Source of the DNA: Phormidium tenue FACHB-886
GTDB lineage: Bacteria; Cyanobacteriota; Cyanobacteriia; Elainellales; Elainellaceae
Length of the DNA: 64,000 nucleotides
Assembly (NCBI RefSeq): GCF_014764505.1
Contig: NZ_JACXWX010000013.1
Span: 1-64,000, forward strand
Direction of reading: 5' to 3'
Position 1 is the first letter of the stretch, and each line of letters starts with the position of its first letter. The translations under genes were made by a program, and so were the position numbers. Shown here one piece after another: positions 54,325 to 63,231 of this stretch. The notes beneath the pieces were generated by a model. It had not been told where the DNA came from and ran no database searches. It worked only from the letters and a program-made list of their open reading frames with translations.

Positions 54325-56418
54325 TTAATCCTTTGCTTCTGGTGCTTCTGGATTGGGAGACTCAGCTGGCGTTGAGGTGACATTATCGATCGCCAAGTTA
54401 AGCTGATAGGCGAGCGGTTCGGCGGCATTAGCAACGATCACAAATTCGTAGTAGCCAGATTGAGGCAAGCGTCCTGCCCAAGTGAATTCTGATGAATCTT
54501 CTGGAAGCTTGAAGCTCTCTTGTCCGGGACGAGGCAGATAGACAGAGAACAGGGCAGCAGAAGCTGGTGCTTGCAGATTGACGCGCATAATCTGCCCTTC
54601 GTTGAGACGGGCTGTGTAGAGGTGTCCTTCTCCGGGTGCTAGCGTTCCACTTTCTTCATGGCTAAACGTGCCTTCGCCAAAGGTGATTGGCGTTAGCGTT
54701 TTCCTATCTTGGATTGCTTTAACTTGATCGGCAGCGATCGCCTGCCACACTTGCCCGATGGGTTGCCCAATAAAATCTTGACCGCGCTGCTTGGGAAAGA
54801 GATGAAAAAATCTGGCATCTGTCAGGTCAAATAGCGATCGGCTGCCCACATAGAGCTGATTGACTTCTCGCTTCCACTGGTCACGATCGGCATTAGTATA
54901 GCTGCCCAGCTTGCTGCGAGCCTCAGCGCTGAGGGTTTGCTCCAGCAGTGTCAGCCATTCATCGGCAATTCCGTCCCAAAGTTGGCGAAGTGGGGCATCG
55001 GCTTCGCCTTCTGAGAGGGTGCGTCCTTGCTGCTCCGGGTAGCGATCGTAAAAGGTGGCATTGGTAAGGTTAACCAGAAATTGCTGATCGATGCCCAACG
55101 CTTGCCGTCGGGTTTGCAGTGCCTCTTTGCGCTGCTGTTCTTCAGGGGTGAAGGGGCTAGGCTCAGCAGGCGTAGGCACAACCGATTGCACCGAGGGCAG
55201 CCAGCGATCGCGGGTTGCCCAACCTGCCCCTGCAATGCCCACCAGAACTGCCAGCAAAAGCATCACCCCAATTCCGTGCTTAGAAGAACGACGAGCAGGC
55301 ACGGCAGCTGAAACAATGGGTTGATCGGGTTGAGGTGGGGTTAGCGCTTGGGTCGGTGGGAAGGACTGAGTGGGAGTGGGCGCATGCGTTGGCATGAAGG
55401 GCTGAGTAGGCGCGATCGGCGACGAGGGGGGCATCGTCAAGGGCAATAACGAAGGCGGTGGCACAATTGGAGGAACGGTAGCATAGCTGCTAGAGAGGGC
55501 TTGAAGCGCAGCCTGAGCGGTAGGAAAGCGATCGGCAGGCTGGACTGCTAGCATCTTGGCGAACACTTGGCTGAGTGCCGTGCTAAGGTTGGGAATTTGC
55601 TGCCAGGGAGAAGGTGCAGCATCTCCCAAAAATTCTAAAGGTTCGCGTCCTGTCATTAAGACGAGCGCTGTTGCTGCCAAAGCATATAGATCGCTCTGAG
55701 GCGATACAAGACCACTGTGCATCTGCTCAGTAGGTGCATAGCCCACTTTACCCAACCGGGTAGCAAGCGGAGCCTCACCGGGAGCCATGTACTGTGAAGC
55801 CGCAGCAACAGCAACCTGTTTAACACCGCCAAAATCGATTAGTACTGGGAGCTGATCGTCCGTGCGCAAAATTAGGTTATCTGGAGAGATATCCCGATGA
55901 ATCACCCCGTTGCTGTGGATGTAGTCCAATACAAGCAGCAGTTGCTCCAAAAGCTGGTGAATTTCAGGATCTGAAAAGAGAAATCCTCCCGGACGACGTG
56001 CCTCTAGCAGTTGTCGGTAGGTGCTTCCTTCAACAAAATCTTGCACCAAAAACAAATGACCTCGACCGCCAAGATTAGCCCGAAACAGCTCTCGGAAACG
56101 AGGAATTTGAGGATGCTGCAGTTTGTAGAGTACGCCTGCTTCTCGCTCAAACAGCTCCTCAGATTTTTGCAGCGCGTAGGTTCCTCGCACTTGAGGGGCA
56201 AACTCCTTCAGGACGCAGGCTTCATCAAAGCGGTTGATATCCTGCGCTAAGTAAGTGCGTCCAAAGCCACCGTGCCCAATCTCGCCCAAAATGCGGTAAC
56301 GATCGCTCAGCAAAACGCCAGGATAAACTTCTTCGGCTGCTAGCTTTTCGCCACAGAGGTGGCAAAAGCGGCTCTCTGGTGGATTGCTGTGTCCTTGACT
56401 GCAGCGCAGCACTGTCAT
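54325..56418 (-). CDS. Membrane-bound Ser/Thr protein kinase with N-terminal zinc ribbon
   Basis: 697 residues. A four-cysteine ribbon (CSQGHSNPPESRFCHLCG) opens the protein. The kinase domain (about 30-290) has the Gly loop GEIGHGGFGRTYLAQD, Lys in ACVLKEFAP, HRDISPDNLIL and DFGGVKQV, so it should be active. A Pro-rich linker (about 335-390) leads to one transmembrane helix (GIGVMLLLAVLVGIAGAGW), then an extracytoplasmic part with a helical repeat region and a C-terminal beta domain like PPC domains. It is a likely sensor kinase of the cyanobacterial Spk type. ATG 56418 is preferred over 56457. Confidence 0.93.
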   Translation of the reverse strand: MTVLRCSQGHSNPPESRFCHLCGEKLAAEEVYPGVLLSDRYRILGEIGHGGFGRTYLAQDINRFDEACVLKEFAPQVRGTYALQKSEELFEREAGVLYKLQHPQIPRFRELFRANLGGRGHLFLVQDFVEGSTYRQLLEARRPGGFLFSDPEIHQLLEQLLLVLDYIHSNGVIHRDISPDNLILRTDDQLPVLIDFGGVKQVAVAAASQYMAPGEAPLATRLGKVGYAPTEQMHSGLVSPQSDLYALAATALVLMTGREPLEFLGDAAPSPWQQIPNLSTALSQVFAKMLAVQPADRFPTAQAALQALSSSYATVPPIVPPPSLLPLTMPPSSPIAPTQPFMPTHAPTPTQSFPPTQALTPPQPDQPIVSAAVPARRSSKHGIGVMLLLAVLVGIAGAGWATRDRWLPSVQSVVPTPAEPSPFTPEEQQRKEALQTRRQALGIDQQFLVNLTNATFYDRYPEQQGRTLSEGEADAPLRQLWDGIADEWLTLLEQTLSAEARSKLGSYTNADRDQWKREVNQLYVGSRSLFDLTDARFFHLFPKQRGQDFIGQPIGQVWQAIAADQVKAIQDRKTLTPITFGEGTFSHEESGTLAPGEGHLYTARLNEGQIMRVNLQAPASAALFSVYLPRPGQESFKLPEDSSEFTWAGRLPQSGYYEFVIVANAAEPLAYQLNLAIDNVTSTPAESPNPEAPEAKD

Positions 56419-56828
56419 TCTCCCTCTCCGAATTCGCTGTCTCAACGCTTGCTCCAACTTAGCTTATAGCGTCTGACGCTGAGATGCGGAGGGAAAGATC
56501 CAGGGCTTACACTGGTCCATTTGCCATTGAGCTAGCCCTGAAAAGCAGAAAGTATCCGGATGGCGATCGAGTGGCTCTGTAATCCCTGAAAAGCGCTAGT
56601 CTGACCCAGCCGATTAGCATACTGTAAAGTTTTGATTTCGCGGAACAAAAAACTTGTCTGCGGACTCTATTGCTGTATCTATATTTATGCTGATTCAGGA
56701 GCCTGGTTATGTTCGTGTATTTCTTCGACAGTCTAAAGGAGCCGATCGCCGTCTCTACGAGTGCTGTTTCTAAGGGCGCTCGAAAAACTTATAATCCGAT
56801 AAACTGTCTGAGAGATTCACGAGCCGCT
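56419..56828. other. Divergent intergenic region
   Basis: About 410 bp between the kinase gene (minus) and the secreted-protein gene (plus). An open frame from 56709 runs in phase into the next gene but its N-terminus lacks a signal peptide. No strong hairpin was seen. Confidence 0.45.
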
Positions 56829-57404
56829 ATGAGATCAATAACCCTGTCTGCGCTTGGGACACTAGCGATCGCTGCAAGTTTGGCGTTGGGCGCAACTGCT
56901 AGCAGCGCCAGCGAGCCAGGGGTTTTGGTTAGCCAAAGCAGCCGAGCTGAGCAGACCTGTGTGACAGCAGCTAGAGGACGGGGGTTGCAGGTTGTTGATA
57001 TTACCTCAGTGAACGAATACTCTGGTGGTGCGGAAGTGATCATGGAGGTGCGGCAAGGACGCAACAGTTCCTCGATTGGCTGCGACTACTCTAGCGCGAC
57101 CCGTGATGTCGAGCTTTACAGAATCGAAGACAACTACGGCAACGATGATGACAACGACAACGACTGGCAGAACCAGTATTCTGGGGACGACATCCGCAGC
57201 GAAAGAGATGCTGAATCTATCGCCAGACGCGTCGTAGGGCAACAGTTAGGTATTGACGATCCCTACTCTAGTGTGGTGCGGATCGATGAGGTGCAGCGGG
57301 AAAATGGCGATCGCGACTGGGTAGTGGAGGGCAGAGCCAACGGTGCGCCTTTTGTAGTACGGCTGCGAGAAGACGGCTCTGTGCAGGATTTTCAGCTGTT
57401 TTAA
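56829..57404 (+). CDS. Secreted protein of unknown function
   Basis: 191 residues. An N-terminal signal peptide (MRSITLSALGTLAIAASLAL, cleavage near ASSASEPG) shows export. The mature part has two Cys (likely a disulfide), an acidic Asn/Asp-rich linker (NYGNDDDNDNDWQNQYSGDD) and a C-terminal segment VRIDEVQRENGDRDWVVEG with FVVRLREDGSVQDFQLF, which looks like a PepSY-type or small beta domain. ATG 56829 is chosen because the signal peptide starts there, although the frame is open from 56709. A terminator follows. Confidence 0.75.
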   Translation: MRSITLSALGTLAIAASLALGATASSASEPGVLVSQSSRAEQTCVTAARGRGLQVVDITSVNEYSGGAEVIMEVRQGRNSSSIGCDYSSATRDVELYRIEDNYGNDDDNDNDWQNQYSGDDIRSERDAESIARRVVGQQLGIDDPYSSVVRIDEVQRENGDRDWVVEGRANGAPFVVRLREDGSVQDFQLF

Positions 57405-57471
57405 CTTTTCCGCCAATTTTAGAGATAGGAATCTAAAAGCGCAGGTATCTGACAACCTGAATTAACCCAAT

Positions 57472-57520
57472 AGGCTCTTGAGGACTGCACTTCATGCAGC
57501 CCTCAAGAGCCTTATTTTAT
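57472..57520 (+). terminator. Intrinsic terminator
   Basis: aggctcttgagg-a-ctgca, loop, tgcag and cctcaagagcct, then tattttat. A long stem with a U-rich tail 67 bp after the stop of the secreted-protein gene. Confidence 0.75.
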
Positions 57521-57522
57521 AG

Positions 57523-57571
57523 TTCTGTTTACGTAAAAGCCTCGTGTTACTAAGCTTTTACGTAAACAGAA
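57523..57571. repeat. 18-bp perfect hairpin next to the terminator
   Basis: ttctgtttacgtaaaagc and its exact complement around 13 nt, starting 3 bp after the preceding terminator. It contains the palindrome tttacgtaaa. Either a second terminator or an operator upstream of pepA. Nothing else is visible in 57405-57756. Confidence 0.6.
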
Positions 57572-57756
57572 TCTCAATCTGGGTATGTATCATCTCAAGA
57601 GTCGCTTCAACCTAGCTTGATGGAAGACGCGTATACGTAGAAATTTTGCAACAGGTAGAAGAACTGCCCTCAAGGGATCGTTGCCGCAAGCCTCCAGCTT
57701 ATCTAGCTGCACCCAGCCGATCGTTTCCCAGAATTTGAGCAATACTGGTAATCAAA

Positions 57757-59247
57757 ATGAGTTCATTTTGCATCAATATGGATCTTCGAGGCATAGAGAC
57801 ACCGCGCTTAAACTGGTCTGGGGATTGCTTAGCGGTCGGATTGTTTGAAGACGGCTTGGAACTAACAGGTGATCTAGCAGAGCTAGACCAAAAGCTGTCG
57901 GGCACATTAGCAGAGCTGATTGCCGAAGCTGAGTTTAAGGGGAAAGAAGGCAGCAGCGCCGTAACGCGAGTCGGCGGCAACAGCCCCATTCGCAAGATCG
58001 CCATCGTCGGCTTGGGCAAGCCAGATGCCCTGAAGCTAGAAACGCTGCGACGGGCAGCTGCAGCAGTGGCAAAGCTGGCAAAACGTGAGAAATTGAAAAC
58101 GCTTGGGGTTAGCCTGCCGTCCTGGAACAATGACCCAGCCCTTTCTGTGCAGGCGATCGTTGAAGGCATCGAGCTAGCGCTGCATCAAGATACCCGCTTT
58201 AAATCTGAAGAAGACAAAGGGCTCAAGCTAGAGCAGATCGACCTGTTGGGCTACGGCGGACAAAGTGAGGCAATTGCCCGTGCTCGTCAAGTTTGCCTTG
58301 GCGTAATTCTGGCGCGAGAGCTAGTGGCAGCTCCGGCAAATATTGTCACGCCAATCACGATGGCGGAAGCAGCGGAGGCGATTGCCCGTGAGTATGGCTT
58401 AGAGCTGCAAATCTTGGAAAAGGAAGACTGCGAAAAGCTGGGGATGGGTGCGTTTTTGGGTGTAGCGATGGCATCGGATTTGCCGCCCAAATTCATCCAC
58501 ATTACCTACCGCCCTGCAGGAACACCGCGCAAGAAGCTGGCGATCGTTGGCAAAGGACTCACGTTTGACAGCGGCGGACTCAATATCAAAGGTGCAGGCA
58601 GCGGCATCGAAATGATGAAGACCGACATGGGAGGCGCAGCAGCAACACTAGGTGCAGCGAAGGCGATCGGCGCGCTCAAGCCAGATGTGGAGGTTCATTT
58701 CATCAGCGCGGTGACGGAAAATATGATCAGCGGACACGCTATGCACCCAGGCGATATCCTCACCGCTTCTAATGGCAAGACGATCGAAGTGAACAACACC
58801 GATGCTGAAGGTCGTCTAACGCTGGCGGATGCCCTGGTCTATACCGATAAGTTAGGTGTAGATGCGATCGTGGATCTAGCGACACTGACAGGAGCTTGCA
58901 TCGTGGCGCTGGGTGATGATATTGGCGGCATGTGGACAGCAGATGAAGCAATTGCCGCACAGCTTTTGGCAGCTTCAGAGCAGGCGGGCGAGAAGTTCTG
59001 GCGGATGCCGATCGAAGAGAAATACTTCGACGGGCTGAAGTCTGTAGTGGCAGATATGAAGAACACCGGGCCTCGCGCGGGTGGCTCAATCACTGCAACG
59101 CTGTTTCTCAAGCAATTTGTCAAAGATACGCCTTGGGCCCATTTGGATGTGGCGGGTCCAGTTTGGACAGATAAAGAGAACGGTTACAACAACACGGGTG
59201 CAACAGGCTACCCAGTGCGGACGTTGGTTAACTGGGTGTTGAGCTAA
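57757..59247 (+). CDS. pepA: Leucyl (cytosol) aminopeptidase
   Basis: 496 residues of the M17 family. It removes N-terminal residues with two metal ions in a hexamer. The C-terminal catalytic half carries [20 protein letters not shown] near 263, [13 protein letters not shown] near 286, and the signature [14 protein letters not shown] near 347 with [12 protein letters not shown]. The N-terminal macro-like domain is intact ([20 protein letters not shown]). ATG 57757 is used; ATG 57778 is also possible. It is a single gene with a hairpin after it (59265-59298). Confidence 0.96.
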   Translation: MSSFCINMDLRGIETPRLNWSGDCLAVGLFEDGLELTGDLAELDQKLSGTLAELIAEAEFKGKEGSSAVTRVGGNSPIRKIAIVGLGKPDALKLETLRRAAAAVAKLAKREKLKTLGVSLPSWNNDPALSVQAIVEGIELALHQDTRFKSEEDKGLKLEQIDLLGYGGQSEAIARARQVCLGVILARELVAAPANIVTPITMAEAAEAIAREYGLELQILEKEDCEKLGMGAFLGVAMASDLPPKFIHITYRPAGTPRKKLAIVGKGLTFDSGGLNIKGAGSGIEMMKTDMGGAAATLGAAKAIGALKPDVEVHFISAVTENMISGHAMHPGDILTASNGKTIEVNNTDAEGRLTLADALVYTDKLGVDAIVDLATLTGACIVALGDDIGGMWTADEAIAAQLLAASEQAGEKFWRMPIEEKYFDGLKSVVADMKNTGPRAGGSITATLFLKQFVKDTPWAHLDVAGPVWTDKENGYNNTGATGYPVRTLVNWVLS

Positions 59248-59818
59248 TCAGAACTTATCAAAGTTTGCGGGTGTGGTGGATGCTCACTACACCCGCAAGT
59301 TGTGCTGGCTAACAATCGCCAAAAATTCTGTTTACGCTTTGGTCAGCGTCACAGCATCTGATTCTCTAAACAAGGCTACCTAAACTACAAGGTTATCTAA
59401 ACTACAAAGCTATCCGAACTATAAGACGATCGAAATCAAGGAGCCGCTGACTCTCAGTTGCTCCATATTTACATTGCGAATACCGCCGCCTCGTCTCGAT
59501 TTTACCAAAAGTGATACCAATACGAGATTGTAAGACGATCGCCCAAGTACAACAGGCTGGATGCGGCAATTTTTAGATTGGCTCAATAAACAGTTTCGCT
59601 TTCAACACAAAGCCCACAACCCTAATACTGAATACTGATAAACTGACTGCTACCACCGGGAAGATTTGGAAGTATCATCATTCATGACACAACTAAGACT
59701 GGAGTCGTGATGAAACTGTGAATACAAAATTGATGCCGTTTCTTTAAAAACGATGGCGACAAGCATCCTCCATCAGAACCCCTAAAGATTTGTTCATCCA
59801 GCCTTTCCTTCTCCCCCT
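59248..59818. other. Intergenic region with hairpin and tandem repeat
   Basis: It contains a 10-bp stem ttgcgggtgt/acacccgcaa (59265-59298), a likely pepA transcript end, and a three-unit 17-bp tandem repeat at 59374-59424. No gene or recognisable cobalamin riboswitch lies before cobB. Confidence 0.5.
59374..59424. repeat. 17-bp tandem repeat, three imperfect copies
   Basis: ggctacctaaactacaa, ggttatctaaactacaa and agctatccgaactataa stand head to tail without spacers. Identity falls from the first to the third unit. Confidence 0.85.
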
Positions 59819-61180
59819 ATGTCCCTTATTCTTGCCGGAGAACGCAGTGGCGTTGGCAAAACCACCGTTACGCTGGCGCTGCTGGCAGCACTGCAGCGGC
59901 GATCGTCTACCGTCCAAGCCTTCAAAGTTGGACCCGACTACATTGATCCCATGTTTCATCAGTTTGTCACGAGGCGAGCCTGTCGTAATCTCGATCCGGT
60001 ACTCACTTCAGAAGCCTATGTTCAGTCTTGCTTTATGGAGCATACTCAGACGGCAGACTTTGCTCTAGTTGAAGGTGTGATGGGGCTATTTGATGGAGCA
60101 ACTGGCGCAGACGATTGGGCTAGCACCGCCCACATTGCCCGTCTGTTGGATTTACCTATTCTGCTCGTTCTGGATTGTAGCCGCCTTTCTCGTTCGGTGG
60201 CAGCAATCGCCCACGGCTACCGCTCGTTTGACCCACGCCTCAAATTCGCTGGAGTTGTACTCAACCGAGTCGGCAGCGATCGCCACCTCGATTTGTTGAA
60301 ATCTGCCCTCGCCCCTTTAAACCTAGCGATTCTGGGCGTTTTTCGTCGGCAAGAAGATATTACTATTCCCGATCGCCATCTCGGACTCATTCCTACTGCT
60401 GAACTCAGTCAGCTGAGCCAGGTGATCGATCGCCTTGCCCATCTAGGAGAAACCTGCTTTGACTGGACATCTCTGCTTCCCCTCTTAACGACTTCTCCCT
60501 CGCTCTCGCCTGCCGCGTCACCTTGCCGCCATACCTCAGCTCATGTGCGGATTGCCGTTGCGTTCGATCGCGCCTTCAGCTTCTACTATGCCGATAATCT
60601 AGACCTTCTGCAGCAGCTAGGAGCAGAGCTAGTCTTCTGGAGTCCGCTTGCGGATGCTAGCCTGCCTGAAGCAGTGCAGGGGCTCTATTTTGGCGGTGGG
60701 TTTCCTGAAGTTTTTGCCGAAGCGCTTGCTGAGAACCAGGCAGCTCGAGCCGCTGTGCGATCGGCGATTCAGGCGGGGATGCCAACCTATGCAGAATGTG
60801 GCGGTTTGATGTATCTGGCAGAACAAATCATTGATTTCAACGGCAACCCTTGGAAGATGGTGGGAGTCTTGCCCACGGCTGCCCAAATGGGTAGTCGGTT
60901 AACTCTGGGCTATCGCCGCGCCGCTGCACTGCAGGACAGCCCTCTAATTCCACAGGGCACCATCGTCTGGGGACACGAATTTCATCGCTCCACGCTGACT
61001 CAGCCAGCCGTTCAGCCGCTATACCAGCTTCGAGGCTATGACCCTCAGAGTCCAACTGCGACCGAAGGCTGGCAGTTGCCGCATCTGCACGCCTCTTACG
61101 TCCACCTTCACTGGGGAGCTACACCTGAAATTCCCAATCGTTTTCTCGATCGCTGTCGTCACTACTCCCCTTGCTCATGA
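59819..61180 (+). CDS. cobB: Cobyrinate a,c-diamide synthase
   Basis: 453 residues (CobB/CbiA family). It amidates carboxyls a and c of the corrin ring with glutamine and ATP. The P-loop GERSGVGKTTVTLALLAAL is at 6-24, and VEGVMGLFDGATG near 83 is the second ATP motif. The C-terminal class I glutaminase-like domain (GATase_3) has the nucleophile in PTYAECGGLMYLAEQ near 325 and the His in LHASYVHLHWGA near the end. The stop overlaps the start of the antiporter gene (ATGA), so they are co-translated, although their functions appear unrelated. Confidence 0.96.
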   Translation: MSLILAGERSGVGKTTVTLALLAALQRRSSTVQAFKVGPDYIDPMFHQFVTRRACRNLDPVLTSEAYVQSCFMEHTQTADFALVEGVMGLFDGATGADDWASTAHIARLLDLPILLVLDCSRLSRSVAAIAHGYRSFDPRLKFAGVVLNRVGSDRHLDLLKSALAPLNLAILGVFRRQEDITIPDRHLGLIPTAELSQLSQVIDRLAHLGETCFDWTSLLPLLTTSPSLSPAASPCRHTSAHVRIAVAFDRAFSFYYADNLDLLQQLGAELVFWSPLADASLPEAVQGLYFGGGFPEVFAEALAENQAARAAVRSAIQAGMPTYAECGGLMYLAEQIIDFNGNPWKMVGVLPTAAQMGSRLTLGYRRAAALQDSPLIPQGTIVWGHEFHRSTLTQPAVQPLYQLRGYDPQSPTATEGWQLPHLHASYVHLHWGATPEIPNRFLDRCRHYSPCS

Positions 61181-62766
61181 ATGCTCCCCTGTTCTTTGCT
61201 GCTTCCCCTGCTGCTCCCGGCGGCATCGCTAGTCTGGTCCCCGATCTGATTATTTTGCTGCTGGTTGCAACTTCAGTCGCGCTGCTGTCACGGCGGTTTC
61301 GGATTCCTTACGTGACTGGGCTGGTGCTGGCTGGGTTGGCGATCGCTGGTTTTCTACCGGGTCACAGCGGCTTAAACTCCTCGCTGATTCTCAATCTGTT
61401 TCTGCCGATTCTGCTGTTTGAAGCTGCCATCAACACAGACATTCGCCGCCTTCGCAGCACCCTCAAGCCGATCGCCCTGCTGGCCGCTCCTGGCGTCGTA
61501 ATCGCAGCGGGAGTCACGGCGACAGGACTTAAGTTCGCTCTTAACCTCGATTGGATCTCAGCTATGCTGCTGGGAACTATTCTGGCGATTACCGACACAG
61601 TTTCGGTGATTGCGGTGTTCAAAGAAGTTGCTGTCCCTTCTCGCTTAACCACGATCGTAGAAGGCGAAAGTTTGCTGAACGATGGGGTTGCGCTTGTCAT
61701 CTTCAATTTGGTGCTGCAGGCCCATGGAACTGGCTCAGTTACCTGGACAGAGGGATTTCAGGCGCTAGTGGTAGTGATTGCGGGCGGTAGTTTGCTGGGG
61801 TTAGCGATCGGCTATCTCAGCGCTGGCTTGTTGACCCGATCGGAAGACAGCTTTAGTGGGATTTTGCTGACTGTGGCAGTGGCGCTGGGCGCCTACCAAG
61901 TGGGTCATTTTGTAGGTGTTTCTGGTGTGGTGGCGGTGGTAGTAGCAGGCTTGCTGGTGGGCAATGCGGGGCTGTCGCATCAAGTCTCTGCTTCCAATCG
62001 CGTCACGCTGTACAGCTTCTGGGACTATGCGGGGTTTGGGGTCAATACGTTTATTTTTCTGTTGATTGGCGTGGAAGTTAGCCTGCCCACGCTTTGGCAA
62101 ACGCTACCTGCTGTCTTAATAGCGATTCTGGCATATCAACTGGGGCGAGTACTCAGCGTTTACCCGATGCTGGCAATCTCCAATCGGATCGATCGTCCGA
62201 TCCCCATGCGGTGGCAGCATGTTTTGTTTCTGGGCAATATCAAAGGCTCTCTGTCGATGGCGCTCGCATTGAGCCTGCCTGCAACTCTTGCCAATCGCGG
62301 ATCTTTAGTGGCGATCGTCTTTGGCACAGTTTTGCTGTCGCTGGTGCTTCAGGGGCTTAGCCTGCCGTGGATTGTCAAACGGCTAAAACTCTCTCCCTCC
62401 TCTGAAGCCAAGCAGCAAGCCGATGAGCTAAAGGCACAGCTCATTACTGCCAAAGCTGCCCAAGATGAGCTAGACGGCATGCTGAAGACTGGCGTTTTGC
62501 CCAAAGCAGCGTTTGAGGAACTGCGATCGCTCTACCAAGTTCAAATTGCCAAAGCCGAAAAAGCCTTACGCAATCTCTACAACCAGCGTCATACCGACTT
62601 AAGCATTAACCCTGCATCTGGCTTAGATGCAGTTCGTCGTCAGCTTCTGCTGGCAGAGAAGGGCGCTCTTGCCAATGCGGTTCGCAAACAGATTCTCTCA
62701 GAAGCAGTAGCAGAGGTGCAGCTACGGCAGATTGATGAGAAGCTGTTGCGGCTGGAGGATGATTAG
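61177..62766 (+). CDS. Na+/H+ antiporter, CPA1 family (NhaP/NHE-like)
   Basis: 529 residues. About 12 transmembrane helices fill residues 20-400: SLVPDLIILLLVATSVALLS, then VTGLVLAGLAIAGFLPG. The ion-binding TDTVSVIAVFKEVAVPSRL and the conserved GESLLNDGVALVIFNLVL are near 135-175. A cytoplasmic tail of about 125 residues is rich in Lys, Glu and Ala and is probably coiled coil (ADELKAQLITAKAAQDELDG). It exports sodium or regulates pH. ATG 61177 overlaps the cobB stop by 4 bp. Confidence 0.94.
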   Translation: MNAPLFFAASPAAPGGIASLVPDLIILLLVATSVALLSRRFRIPYVTGLVLAGLAIAGFLPGHSGLNSSLILNLFLPILLFEAAINTDIRRLRSTLKPIALLAAPGVVIAAGVTATGLKFALNLDWISAMLLGTILAITDTVSVIAVFKEVAVPSRLTTIVEGESLLNDGVALVIFNLVLQAHGTGSVTWTEGFQALVVVIAGGSLLGLAIGYLSAGLLTRSEDSFSGILLTVAVALGAYQVGHFVGVSGVVAVVVAGLLVGNAGLSHQVSASNRVTLYSFWDYAGFGVNTFIFLLIGVEVSLPTLWQTLPAVLIAILAYQLGRVLSVYPMLAISNRIDRPIPMRWQHVLFLGNIKGSLSMALALSLPATLANRGSLVAIVFGTVLLSLVLQGLSLPWIVKRLKLSPSSEAKQQADELKAQLITAKAAQDELDGMLKTGVLPKAAFEELRSLYQVQIAKAEKALRNLYNQRHTDLSINPASGLDAVRRQLLLAEKGALANAVRKQILSEAVAEVQLRQIDEKLLRLEDD

Positions 62767-62778
62767 GGGCTGAGAGCT

Positions 62779-63231
62779 TCAGGCTACGGTGGTCATGCCT
62801 TTGAAATAATCCTGGAGCTGGCGACCGCTGTCATGCGACAGGACTTTAGGCAGTTCACTCGGCAAAAATGCCTTGACATCCATTACCTCTAACGTATCTT
62901 GAGCTTGCAGGCTACCCTCCACCTCAGCTTCGACGACCACACAAATAGAATGAAATCGCGGATCGCGCTCTGGGTGAGAGTAAACGCCGACTAACCGATT
63001 GATTTTAACCAGCTCTAATCCTGTCTCTTCCCCCAGCTCCCGGCGCACCGAAGCAGGAATATCTTCCCCCCAGTCGACCATGCCACCTGGCAAACTCCAT
63101 TTGCCATTATCGCGGCGCTGAATTAGAACAATCCGACCGTCTGGTAAAACTGGAATAATGCCTGTCCCCGTAATAGGATGACGGATCAGCAGCCCCAATG
63201 CTGCCTGAACATAACGCTTCAACTGACGCAT
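62779..63231 (-). CDS. Nudix hydrolase
   Basis: 150 residues. The Nudix box is complete: GGMVDWGEDIPASVRRELGEETGLEL, residues about 50-75 (given here as two overlapping halves of a longer motif with GX5EX7REXXEEXG). It hydrolyses a nucleoside diphosphate linked to another moiety; ADP-ribose or dinucleotide types are possible, but no specific subfamily is evident. It starts at ATG 63231, and is convergent with the antiporter gene with 12 bp between their stops. Confidence 0.9.
   Translation of the reverse strand: MRQLKRYVQAALGLLIRHPITGTGIIPVLPDGRIVLIQRRDNGKWSLPGGMVDWGEDIPASVRRELGEETGLELVKINRLVGVYSHPERDPRFHSICVVVEAEVEGSLQAQDTLEVMDVKAFLPSELPKVLSHDSGRQLQDYFKGMTTVA

Noticed and set aside
59248-59818. 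Cobalamin riboswitch before cobB
   Set aside because: No B12-box-like sequence was recognised, although I could not run a covariance search.
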